A stretch of DNA of 64,000 nucleotides from NCBI GenBank assembly GCA_033060915.1, contig CM065379.1:23315318-23379317 (forward strand), read 5' to 3'. Source of the DNA: Euryodendron excelsum (taxonomy: Eukaryota > Streptophyta > Magnoliopsida > Ericales > Pentaphylacaceae). The notes beneath the pieces are model-generated. The model worked only from the letters and a program-made list of their open reading frames with translations, was not told the DNA's origin and searched no databases. Both the position numbers and the translations under genes were made by a program. Positions 48,301 to 62,000 of the stretch are shown in pieces (the stretch's first letter is position 1; each line of letters starts with the position of its first letter).

Positions 48301-51300
48301 CTTGTAGGTATTACTATTTCTTGGGGGGGTAAGAATACTGGACGTAATAACAAGCTATAATGGTATACCTGTGCATGTTCACGTACATATGTATTTATAT
48401 GTGTGTGGCTGCATGCCTACATGTGTGAGGTCAAAAGTACTCGACCAAAAAGCTTAATCCCTATTACTCAAGAATAGTTACATAGATTATCTTTCTCCAA
48501 TGACCTCGATGTATAGCCCTATCCACACTTTAAAATTCAAGGCAATCATGTCATTTATCATTGCCTTACCCTAGAATGTTTTTGGTGTTCCTCCTGTCAT
48601 TTTAGCACTTTCAACTTGGGATCAAGTCATTCCCCCACAATAATGCATACGAGGCTGTATAGGGTGGTGATGAATTGAGGAGAATTCAAAACGCATCAAA
48701 TGACACCAAGGATCTTCCAGAAAGGGGACTGGGTGAAGGACGAAACAACCCAAGCCACAGAGAGAGTGGGGCAGCAGGAGAAAGAGCGATGTGCAAGCAC
48801 CGGTGTTGAATAAAGGAATTGAATGAGTGAACGCACGGCTGGTAGGGGGGCCTTAGGGCCTCTTATATAGAGCCTTATGGTAAAGTCAAAATAGGATTAG
48901 ACTTACTAATAAGGGTCCTTTCCCAACTAAGCAAGGGAGTTAAGAGTCCCAAATGGAGAAGAGTCCTTGCCTTAGTTGGAGTGGAATGAAGGCGGTTAGA
49001 CTGACGTGGGGGTGTAGCACTAGGCGATGCCTTCGCCCTAAGTCACCAAGCCACTAAGTCCCTAGAGTTCTCACGATGTTTGCCCAACAAGTTGTTTGGG
49101 CTTACCTAGGCTTGCCTCAGAGCCTAGGCTAGGAGAATATAACAAAGAGGTTCGGGAAAGTGGCGTAGTCCATGGGCTAGAGCACATACGAAGTACTTGT
49201 GGTCTGGTCCTTGATGCGTGTAGTTGATTCGTCCGCCCCGTTTAACGTCCATAACATGCAAAGGCACAAACACTTGGCGTTCTGCGTCCCGAATATGTGT
49301 CGTCACCTTATTAGATATAGATAGAGCCCCCTGTGTGGGATATATGTAGAGGTGGCTTACACATGGTGCCCACGTAGGTATAAGCTATATACATTAGTAT
49401 ACACTGAATATGCACCAATTAAATGGGACAACTTTTCATCCTTTCATCTTTAGCCATCGTTTATTAACTTCTCATCAATGCAACCATTTCTTATTATATC
49501 TTTTCTTGTAACAAATTTTGTTTTTCCTTTCAAATCATTATTTTGATCCACATCTTTTGAGCATGTTATTTCTTTAGCTACAAACATTCTATGGCACACT
49601 ATATATCATGCTTAATGGTAGTCTCAAAGAACTTTTCTCTTGAATTAGTAAGAGTTCTCAGTCACACAACACTCTAATGGAACTTCCCTATTTCATTTAT
49701 CCTACTTTATGGAAAATGCCATCCTCGATCTTCGCTTATAGACAATCAATCCAATATACCAAAGAGAATCACTCTTTGGTACCTCGGAAATTAAGTTTCC
49801 TATACCTTCATTCCTAACACTGATTATGCTAAAGTTACTCACCATATATATTCTTTAGTTCTACTTGACACTTTTAGATACTAAAATATCTACCCATAGT
49901 TCTCCATATATATACTAATCCTTGATGTAAGCATATTATAATTTAAACTTCACTCATCTCACCTCAATATTAATCACACTAGTTGCAACTCGATAATTTG
50001 GATCTCTAACAAAATCAACATAACATTCATACTGTTTTTCTGTTGAAACCAGTATATATATAGATATATGTCTGTGTGTGTGTGTATATGTATATCCTAA
50101 AGACCCTCTTATATGCTGTTTTTATTAATTGCATATGAAGGAATATATCTTTCAAGGTATATGTCTACAAAGCCAAATTGATTTCCAATCCTAAAAGCCC
50201 AGGTTGCCAAGCGTGAGAACACATGTTCGATCTAAGAGCAACCCTTCATATAAATATTACCAAAGGTAAAATCTGTCTCCATTGTTACCCCTTCCAGCAC
50301 CCTTGATTAACGGGGATTAGACTGAGTAAAGTGTTTTTCTTGCAGCTTCCTTTTTAGTCAATCTCTTCTCTCCTAAAGTTCTATGGTTCAATTGACATAT
50401 GTTTGATGCCATAAGAATTGATGTACTTTTGAGTGTTATATATGCTCCCATATATATGTACCAGAATGCTTTTCCTTCATCCATCAAGCATCTTTCTAGA
50501 ATGAAAGAACTTGACAAACAAGCTAGTCCACCAAGCTGCCACAGCCTCTCCTAGGTTTAATTCTTCATATTGTCTTTTAAATAAACTCCCCCAACTTTCC
50601 GAAAACAAAAAGTGCAATTGCTAGAGTTAATAAGTTCTCTTAAAGGTAAGCTCACTACAAAATTTTCATTGTAAAATATTTGGAAATAATTCATCACTCA
50701 TTTTTTAATCGCATCCTCATTCACTAACACACTCAACATCCTCCTGAATACACTTTGCATAAGTTAATTTAAGAAACAAATCATAATCCTTCTCATCGTT
50801 AGATCCAAATCATCGTAGGTCTAATGCTTACCCTCCATTTAAACTTTTAGCTTCCTTCTTAGCTGATTTGTACCTTTCAAAATTGAAGTCATTGGGCTTC
50901 ATGACAAGCTCCTTTTACACTAATTGTTTTCCAAAACCTCTTCATTCCACCACTAAAAGTTTCTTTGAATGAAACTCCACTTTTCTTGCAATCTTGGAAG
51001 ACCTCATTTGCCATTTTCTTTACATAACTAGCCACCCACAGCATGCCATTCCTTGCTTAAATTCTATACCTTTCAATAATAATATTATTATTTCCTAAAA
51101 GAACTGCGTGGTTACTTTTAAGTCCCATCATCTAGATTTAGGGTGTCTTTTCCCTTTATATCTTCCTCTATCACTGTTTCTAATCATATGCCATTGCAAA
51201 CTTGGGAGAATGCATTGCCTAAATCGTTTGATTCTCCAAATCCACGTGTACCCTCTCTTATCCTCCACTTTCACTACATGGCCGTTTTAGTGGTCTCCTC

Positions 51301-54300
51301 TAAAAAACTATCTATTTTGTGCCCTACTAGGTTCCTAACCCATCCAAACTTTCCTAAACTTATCATTTTAACGATTTATCTAATCCCTAATTGGCTTATA
51401 TACACATTATTTACATCAATTGTCTAACTCTCAAAATTGCCCATCTGGTTTTTCCAGTCAAAGTGATGATGTACAAAGCACGTTCAAATACTAAACAATA
51501 ATAAATAGCAGTAGCAAAAAAAAAAAAAAAACAACATTAATAATGAAAAGAACAAACATAAATAGAAAACAATCAAAATCAAGCAATAATAGTCACAGAA
51601 CAAAAGGAAAATGTTAAATAGGATTAGAATTTATGAAAACAGTAGTTAGAAATAGAAATTGAGTGAACAACAGGAATACTGAGTAACAAAATCATAGATA
51701 TAAATACCACAGATTTGTTCAAAATCTTAGAAGGGTAAACAGACCCCTTTTGGGACTGGATCAAAATATTTAGGATTCTATTACAATTTCCCTAAACTCA
51801 TGCAAAGAAAAAAAAATAGAAAGGGAAACAAAAATAACTGCTTATATACCTTCAAACAGATATGACAATAATTCTGACATATTCTTAAGCCCATTATGTG
51901 CCCTCACACTTTAGTCCAACTCACCATTGGAGATCTACAATTAAAAAAAAAAATTTGAATAGGTTAAACAGTCTGGATTCACAAAAAGATGCGGAAGGGG
52001 CACCACCTTAGTATGCTAGGTTTATACAGAATAATTTAGATTCCCTCACCCAACTGAAGATCATGTATAAAGGATACGAGGTGTATACCAAAAACTTACA
52101 TCCCCTCACCCAAGTGAAGATCACCTATAAAGTCCATGAAAGTAAAAGGGGATTCACAAAAATTCCCATAAATCCAAAGATGAAAGGATATAACAAAACT
52201 GATTTTAATCTATGAACTGATAAAACTTCTTCCTCAAGAGTCCGTCAGTTCTGCTCCCTCCAAATGCACTACATGACACACAACAGGACAGCATCCGTGG
52301 CTTCTTCAAATGGTTCAGACAACCCCTCATCGGCCATTCATATATGAAAGTAATAAAAGATGGCATAGCCAAGTACACATAAAATAACAGAGAGAACTAC
52401 ACTCCAAAGTTGCCAGGCCACACCACAATGAATAAGGAGATAGTCCAGAGATTTTCTGTTTTTCGGCACATACAGAACTAATTAGGAAGCATATTTCCCC
52501 TTGTTTCTGTATTATTAATAGTGATGATGGATCCCAAGGCAGCAGTCGACACAAAAAAAGCACTCTTGGATGGGCCACCACTTTCCCAATGCTTTTCCAA
52601 GGAAAAGGGACCAAGCTAGCCTTTCCAAGGACCGAGAAATTCCCAATGTTGCCGCACCATACCATCCTGTCCTCGTTCCTATGAACCACCTCCACCTGTG
52701 TCAAAAAGCTCATCAATTGCCTACCCAGTCCTGAATCCACGGGACAAAAATAGGCTCTCTAAAAAATGCCCATATGTATCCACAAGAAATCCGCCACCTA
52801 AGCAGCCTTGCTCTTTGCATTGTCATAAAAATTTAGAAAAGCAACAGATAAAGGATATCTTTGGACCACACATCATGCCAAAACTCCACTCTCCTTCCAT
52901 CCCCAACAGCAAAACTTGTATTGTTGAAAAATTATTACCAGCCCTTTCTAATCCTTAGCATAAGCCAACTTCATAAGAGCTTCGAATTTCTCTAGAGGTC
53001 CACCAGCACCTTCGAATCCGTATTTGAATTGGACCACTGCCTTCCCAAAACATCCTCCTTTCATGGCAAAACTACACAACTACTCCCCAAGAGAGGAGGG
53101 TTAAATAGACACAGTTGATGGGTATGCCTAACCCCCCATCTTTCAACGGCACAAAGACATTGTCCAAAGCCACCAAATGATAGTTGAATTTGTCCCTTAG
53201 AATCCCCAACCCAAAAAAAAAAAAAGATATCTCCTTCCAATTTTTCCTGACAGTCTGCCACTGAAGCCAGGAATTTAAAGGTACCGAAGTAAGAAAGGCT
53301 ACATAATGTGCTTCACAATAAAGTTAGCTTCCCCACTTTTGACAAATATTGCCTCTTCCAAGATGCAAGTTTTCTTTTAGCTCTTTCAAAAATACCATCC
53401 ACGCCAAAGTAGATTTGAGAGAACAGCCTAGCGGGAGCCCAAGATAAAGTTAGAAGGGAGCCTACATCAATTCCAAAACAATCTGCAATGTACTCCACTT
53501 CACCCACAGGAATTAGCTCACTCCTGTTCACATTCACTCTCATACCGGATGCAGAAGGTATCCCGCTCATATATATTTGATGAAAGGACCAGTATATATT
53601 AATCACTAGAGAAAACTTATTGCATGAAGGATGAAGCCAACAACACTCTCTAGACCTCCGTTCTTATAAAAGATTATGGACCACACAACAATAATTTCTA
53701 TTAGATTAAAAGGTCACCAGCATTTAAGCAAATATTAGGTGAAAAAAGTTATAAAAATAAAAACACCATTTTGCTCCAAAACGTAAGCATCATAGCTTGT
53801 TAGTGCAAACACTAATTTAAATTCCCCATTCAGGTAGGCTTAGGCCTCCAGGACGTTATGTCTACCAATTTGTTACATGAGTGAACTCCTATATCATAGT
53901 GGGCCCATCAAACCCAATACCAAGTTATTAGCATCTTTGTGCATGAAAATTAGATCAAATATACGGCCAAGGATCAAGATGATTATGTATATTAAAAGCT
54001 TCAAAACAGTCATAAGGATTATATTTCTTTCCATAATAGGATATCAAGAATACAAATTTTTATACCACCTACTTGGGGTTAGCTGCACAATTTTTTTAGC
54101 CATTCGACTTTATATAGTGCCACATTTTTTGTTAACTAAAGGACTCCTTCCGTGATTTTTTTGACCTCAACCATGCCTTCTTTCTGTCCCTAAACCGCTT
54201 TCAACTTGGACCAGATAAAACATAACACAGGTAGCCATTAATGTTCGCTAAACGTGATCTTTGCGACATCTTTTCCCACATTGTCCCCAGCCGGCACTAG

Positions 54301-55304
54301 TTCCATCTTTTCATGATTGACTGCATGCAGTTCTTACATTTTTTTTCTGTGTCTTGCAGTCATCCAACTTACCATTATCTTATCGGCTACACATATTTTG
54401 TGTATTTGTTCTTTCAAGAATATCAAGTCTTCTATAACAAACTATGATTGGCCCAGTAGTTCATAAATAATGCCCAAGAATCTATACTTCAAACATATAG
54501 CTGTATATGTTAATTTTTTGAGATTGGTAGCGTTCAAAATTTTGAGTGTAATCTTTCAGACAATCGTGAAATTGATGACATAGCTTATCCATATTCCTTG
54601 GCTTACCCTTTTTACTTAGTAACATTCATGACAGAATGCCCTAATGAAGTCAGAAGACTTTCAAAAGCCCTCAATGTCATGAATTAACATAAATGCATTA
54701 ATTAGTATATACGTACTCAAGTCTATCATCTCACTTTCCACTCTTAACATTAGAATAAACCAATGGTCACAATTCTAGCACTATAATAAGATCTACACCG
54801 CTTAATTGGAATATATAGAGCAACGTTACCCAATTTTGTAGACAATGCAACAATAAATTGTACACCAATTAATGGAAGCTTACAAATTCTGCCAAGTGGA
54901 AAATTAGAATGTGATCCAATAAACTGGAATTACAACATAATGGTTTGACCCTCTAGTCAATAATAAAGTGTCAGAGAGAGGTTTCTTCAAACCTTGTAAT
55001 GAAAAGATAATGACAATAATATGGGTCACAATGGATAAAGTCATGCGCAAGCTTCATAAACAAGCATTGTTTTATTGCAGAAGTTTGCAGACGAGGCTAA
55101 ACAATGTTTGACAAATCTACACTTTTATAGGTCAAGATCAAATAGCTGCCTCCACCATTCCAAAGCAAACTAGAATATCTCAATGTTGGATTATTTCCAA
55201 TGCAGGATTTCTAGCACTACAATGACCATATTCTTGGTTTAAATGAACTCCAGGAGGATAAGGAATTGAACTACCCAAGTCACGGATTTTAGAATTACTT
55301 TGTT

Positions 55305-55346
<42 letters not shown>

Positions 55347-58300
55347 CCACACGTGAAAGAACTGTTCTTCATGCATTTTCACTGACAGTAAATCCATCAA
55401 CATATCAAAGTTGGGAAGGCAACACCCTAGCACTCCCTAAGTGGTGGGCAATAATAATGACATGCATTACTTTTTCCTGCACAAAACCTTAAACAGTATG
55501 GCCATTAATATGTGTAATTATGAAGTAAAGGGGAATGTGTATTTAAATAAATAAGATCAATAGATAAATGTATACATCTATACATGTATATAAAGAGATA
55601 GACGTACATCACAAAAAATAGATACACAAATGCAGAACATTATTGAAATAGTCATCCTCATGAGTGGAAGTATTAGTGCAGTCCAGTAATTTAACCTACA
55701 ATCTAACGATGTAGTGGGACCTCTCTTGATAAACTGACAAGTCACACTCGCGACAAAGGCATTCCTTCTATTTAAATGTGATTATCAAAAGGTTAAATAC
55801 TACTGTGAGAAACTCTTATGGAATTTCCCTAGGTCAACATCAGGTCTAAAGGAACTTCAGACAAAAGAAACTGAGGGTTTCTTGATAAAATGGATGGATA
55901 GTTGAGAAAAGAGAACTGGCCTCTTACAATAAAGAGTATCTAAATGACTTGGAAGATTCCTTTTAGGTCTAACAGTCTCTGGCATGTCCAAAGCAAAAAA
56001 TTAAGACATATAAAGGGCACACCAGATTAGGCAATAAACAACTTCCCCCTTCGCAAATACAGACAAGGTATGCTCGTAGAGCAGTTACCTCCATTAGAAG
56101 CTAGGTCAAGCTATTCACCTCTTGAAGGATAGTCCCCAAAAAATTGCTCCCATGTTACTCTTAATCCTGGTAACTTGATTCAGAATTTTTATGGTGCTCA
56201 TGGTAACAACACCACTGAGTTTTCTCTGCTTGTAATCCTTGAGCTATTGCTTCATTCTGCTCTAAAAAATTAATCAGCCATTGAAGTTTAAAATTACCCC
56301 TAAATTCAGATCTCTATCGTGGATTATGGCACTAAGTAGTGAATAGTCACAATAGCTTTTTAAGCAGGAGGTGGAAGTACAAAGTTATTGCTCCTCACAA
56401 TTATAACTTCCATATAAGTCTAGTGAATTAATAAAACAGACAGGTTATGCTGTGTGATTAGATCTCTTAAAAAGACCACAAAGGACAACCTAGCATTAAT
56501 GATATAAATTCCTTGGGTTTTTGAGCTCAACAGGAGGAGCTTTTCCACTGATCTTGGCCATTTGAGCTGCGTGAAGCGAGCTGAAAAATTAAGTCCTTCC
56601 TAATCTAATAAAAGGTAAGAGAAATTGTTTTCCATGGTCTTTACGGTTTCTTTGTAAGAACTAAGAAGTCAGAAAATATTTGGATGTAAAATCCAAAGAG
56701 TTCAAGGGTATTTTGTTTAAGACATCACAGGACAATTGATGACGGAGACTTCTCCACTGCAGCTATAGTAGTTGCACACCCAGGGTTTTACTTAACATAG
56801 AAGCATGGTTCCTCACTTGGGAATATAACAATGTCATCAGAGGTGACATTGAGGTATCTTACTAAAATTTATTTGTTTTAGGCCAACTAAGAAAAAAGGT
56901 CGTCCTAGTGCACAAGGCTCCCGCTAACACCAGGGTCTGGGACACGTTAAGATACTTACATTACTCTAGAACATAAACGAGGCCAAGCAATCCCAAATTT
57001 CTAGAACTTTAGCCAAAAGCAATTCAGAAATATTTTTTCCAAAGAATGTAGGAACATCATCACACCAATGCATAAAAGAAATTACAGAGATCTAAAATTG
57101 TTTAGGTAAATCTTGAACAACTCCTGAATCATTGGCAGCACGTTCCCTTGGGCCTATGTCAGCAAACAGGGATGAAATATTCTTTGGCAGGTATGAAGGC
57201 GATATGAAGGCCATGCCTCCATAAAATTTATTGTCCAGTCTGCCTCTATAGGTGTTATACCTAATATTGCTTCACTGATCTTCAATGTGCCTTCTACCTT
57301 GTCAATGTATTTCTAATGTCAGCAGAAAGTTGCCTTCTTTCCCAGGAAATTCCCTCCACATTGTTTAATCACCCTCAATATATTGTTTCTTAAACAATTA
57401 CTTTCAATAATAAAAATGAGCATAGCAATGAGGACGATAATTATGATAATCAAAAAGATGAAAGACATAGCACAAAGGTACCAAGTGTAAACTTTTGCAG
57501 TTTGAATCATTGCCCATGGCATGCCATGAATGATGCAACTACAAGGATGCGTGATATAGTGGAGTATTCCATACAAGAGAGATAAAAACCATGTAGAATA
57601 AGACATAACAGAAAAAAAATGAGTCCTGCAGTACGATATAATATGTAGTAAAATGACTCAAAACATGAAAAGTATTTTTAAAGTGATCGGAATTCTACCC
57701 AAAACATTGTATCCCTGAGTATGTCAATACTAGTCCTTCTGGGGAATACTCGCAAAAAAATGGGGTTCCTTTTATGGAAACCACAACATGCTCTGTCTAA
57801 TGAACCGACATCAAACTTTAGTCCACATCATCAGTAGCTTCCGTTCTTATTTGAGCAAATATCAAAGATGAAACAATACCTCAATTCTAGGCCTCTTGAT
57901 GCCAGATGTTGCAGTTGACTCTAAGTCAGATGCTTCTGAACCAGTCAAATGCTTGAAACTATCATTAATGCTGCCAGCAGATGATACAACATTTAAGGGC
58001 ATTGCACTTGTGTAGCGCCTCATTTTCCTTGTTCCGGTGTTTCCATCTTGCGTGGCAAAATTTCTTGCCTGTAGACGACACTTTGTCATGGCAACCAAAT
58101 CTTCACCAACTGCAGCTCTAGATCCATTACCTGGTGCCGATCCTGCTATCCTATCAATCATACTAACAACTGAGCCAATATCACTAACTGAGGCACTCAA
58201 TGCTTTAGGTGACATTGACTTTACCTGAAAATCAAAATGTTAGGGAGATTTAAACCATTCAGATCGAATTTATAAACATAAAAATTAAGGTTTTTATCGC

Positions 58301-58982
58301 TAATAAATATCACTATGCACCAAAACTAATATGTTGAAAACAAATCAAACTAACCACTTTAATTAAGCGTTCAAGAGGCTGTTCTGTGACACTCGACTTG
58401 CCAGAAACAGCTGTTGAGGCATTACCATGGTTCCCATCAGGACTAGTGAACTCTGCAAGCAAAGGGGAGGCTGATATCCCAGGAGTGCCAATGGCAAGGG
58501 ATTGGGCTGGTGTTACTGCACCAGCTGTTTGTTGATGTCCAATATTTCCAGGATTGGAGAGTGATGAAACAGCAGAGTTAACTTTCTCAGACTCCCCTGG
58601 CATTGGGGATGGAGCCAGAGGAGTTGAAGGAGATGGGACAATGAAAGGTGAGCTTGCAGATTGCAAAGGAGTTCCAGCTTTTGTAAGAGATGTCAGCATA
58701 TTTTGCTGGTCGATTTGTGGAGAAGGATGCTGAGGCATTTGAGGAGATGCAGCCTGGAGGAGTTGTGGTGAAGAGATAGGAAATGGAGCTCCGGACTTCA
58801 ACTGCTGATGGTGATACGCTGACCGCTGGCCCGCTGAGTGGTGTTGCTGAAAAACTCCTGATTTGACACCCATCTGCTGTCTCATCTTCAAGTCATTTAC
58901 ATCATTCATCTGATGAAGCTGTGGCATTTGGTGTGCCTGCAACTGTGCACTCTGCTGCTGCTTAGTTTGCTGGTGCAATTGT

Positions 58983-59014
<32 letters not shown>

Positions 59015-62000
59015 CTGTTGCTGCAGTAACTGTTGTTTATGCATCAACTGTATCTGGCGCTGTTTCAGTTGTGTCTGTAGCATCTGCTGTTCCTGTTGTT
59101 TTAGATGCTGGTGTTGAAGCATATTGGAATTCGACTGAAGAGGATTAAGGTTTGACTGCAGTGTATTCATCCCACTTTGCGATGACAATGAGTTGATGTT
59201 TACCTGTGGGGGAGCACTCACAGGATTTTGTTGTAGAGATCCCATAGCAACCTGCTGCAATGTATTCAGTGCATTTCCCTGACCTGAATCGATATTGGAA
59301 CTAGGCTGTAGTGAATTGATCATGCTCTGTGATGCATTTGGAACCCCTGATAAAGAAGACACAGAATTATGCTGCAGACCTGTCACATTGCTCTGCTGCA
59401 TCGTTGCTACAGAACCTTGTAAGTTCATTGATTGCAGCTGGGGGTTCATTTGATTTTCATGTGGCTGCACTTGAGCAATTTGAGATTGTGGCTGCTGTGA
59501 TTGCTGCATGGAGTGCATATGAGGTGGGGGAAGTTGTTGCCCTTGCTGCAGTGACGGACCAGGTTTCCGGGGCCTATGTGAATTAAGAATACTAATTATT
59601 TGCTTCTCATAGGAACTCAGGCTGTCCTTGTGACCAGGTAAAATATTATTCTTGGAAACTTGTAAGCGTGTCATAATTTGCTCCAACATAGTCTTGAACT
59701 GTTTGAGCTTTTCAAGTTGCTCATTTTTTGGTTGCTGAGGAAGAGAATCATGCTGTAAAATAGTAAGATTACAAATGCGGTGAGAAAACATAAAAGTATG
59801 TAGCAAATTTGTTCAAACCGATGTAAGAAAAAAGTCTGTACAGGTTCTATTTCTTTTTAAGGGGTATGCATGTGTGTGAGTGTGAAGGAGGAGGGGTGGG
59901 TGGGTGGGGTGTTAAGCAATTGCTCGAGAGCTATTCCTTCCTTTGACAGCTTCCTACATGCGGCTCTGCAATCAGCTTCCTGGGCTTGCCATGAGAGCAA
60001 CCAGGAATCTTACAGTTTACCATAGCCTGCTTTTTCCCTTTATCGTTTTTTTTAAGGTCACTGCACAGAAGGTATACTAAGAATTCCGATAGGAATGCCA
60101 GTGTCTTGAATCCTAGACAACCACCTCAACCCCCAACCAGGGGTAGTGCCACATCCATAATAACAAGGTAAAGAAGGGTTAAAAGTTACATAAAGAAATG
60201 AATTTCACAAGATGTAGATGAAAACCACCTGCTGCAATTTACGAGCAATTTTCTGGTACATTTCATTTAGTTCTGGTAAATAGTTGTCCTTCATGGCACT
60301 AATCTGCATAGTAAAAGTTTTACAATTTCAAGAACCATCTAAGAGAGAATAATGATGTAACTACACACTTGCACATAACTAAAATGGAAATCAAAATGTT
60401 TTTTCCCCAGTATTATTACTTTTGCAAATCAATGCAGTTTTCTACACAAGATATTCCAAAATTACAAAATCAAAAATTTTATTAAAAAAAAACAGAAAAA
60501 GCAAAGCAAAAGAAACCAGAAAACAACTTTACAAAATAAAATCTGTCACTAGAACTTTATTTAGCCCTCATTACTTTATCTAAGACTCATTAATATATAT
60601 ATATACAAATGCATGTATGCATTTGCAATTTTTTGAAGTACAAAAACTGGATATACCATGTTAAATATTATTTTCCATAGCACTTAGAAGAAGAAAAAAC
60701 TGACTACTTCAATCAATCAATTGGCTTGTCCTCTGTTTTGGAGGTTAAACATGTGGCAACTACTTACTCTAAAAGCTTAAGAAGCAATAGGGAGTGATGT
60801 ACATTGTTAACGTTTCATTAACATGTCCCCTATCCCCCTGGGTCTGTTTGATACAATGCCGAAAAGCTTAAGGTTGCTAGGGGTGTCAAAGTGGGTTTAA
60901 GTATGAAATATCCATTTTGTGCCAAAAATGGTAACAGTTAGGTCTGTACCTGGTCCACCTCTCCTAACAAGCTTGATTAACAATAATAACACTGAGAATG
61001 GTGCCATCAACACACTAATGAAAAGCATGGAAATTTTAGTTGAAGCAAATTAAAAATTTTGCATTGGGCCCAGTTGGGACATCGCATAATCACGTTTAAG
61101 TTCAATTGTCTTATTTTGATACTAATATGGATTCATAGAAGTATTACATAGGAGGCAAGTTAAATTTATAATTTTAAAATGTGCTGGACATATGCTATAG
61201 TGGTAGTCTATGAGTCAAATTATGATTTGTTATTGTGGTTTATATCGCGTTTTCGGTATATCTAGAATGATCTTCTTGGCTAAAGTTTCTACTTTTGTCA
61301 TGGTAAACTCCTAATCTAATGAGAATAAGAATAAGGCTACAATATCTCTATACAACGTAGTTGATTTTGGAGTATTTTGTGAGAAGCTTTTGAAGTTTTG
61401 CATGATACATACAATATCTTAATTGAATTATATGTAATGATCCATAAATTTAATTTCATTCTATATCTATATGTGTCAAAGCGTGATGTAACCCAACCTT
61501 AGGGGTGATTCCTAACAAATATTGGGCTAAATTCCTAGAAGATACTCCATTTTCTTTTGTTCTTGGTTCTTCTAAGGCTTTTGTTATCTCTGTGTGATCT
61601 TATTTTGTCCATTTATTTCACAGTCAGCCATTATTTTCTTTGGCCATTCATTCCAAAACCATAAATCTTTTACCTATCTACGCAATTCTAGTAACTACCA
61701 CTTTGAAAATCTAGTCATTCTAGCCTCTTTCCATCTAGAAATATATTTCCTTCACCTTGAACCTAAATCCACCACACAACCAATTGTAGACAGTAGGAAC
61801 CATGCTGCCTCATGCTGTCTTACATCTACCGCCCCTTTCTTCCATCATCTCCACAACCCCCCCCCCCCCCCCCCTTCTTTCTTTCCTCTCCCTTTCTCTC
61901 CTCTTCTTCCTTCTCTTTCTTTCTTCCCCTTGTCACATTTGGCCAGACTTCTCTTCCTCTTGGGAAGTGATCTATGAACCCAGTTGCTATTATATTCTAT

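Noticed and set aside
55239..55492. ORFs with Arg-Glu or Leu-Ser repeats
   Set aside because: Produced by the (GA)19 microsatellite.
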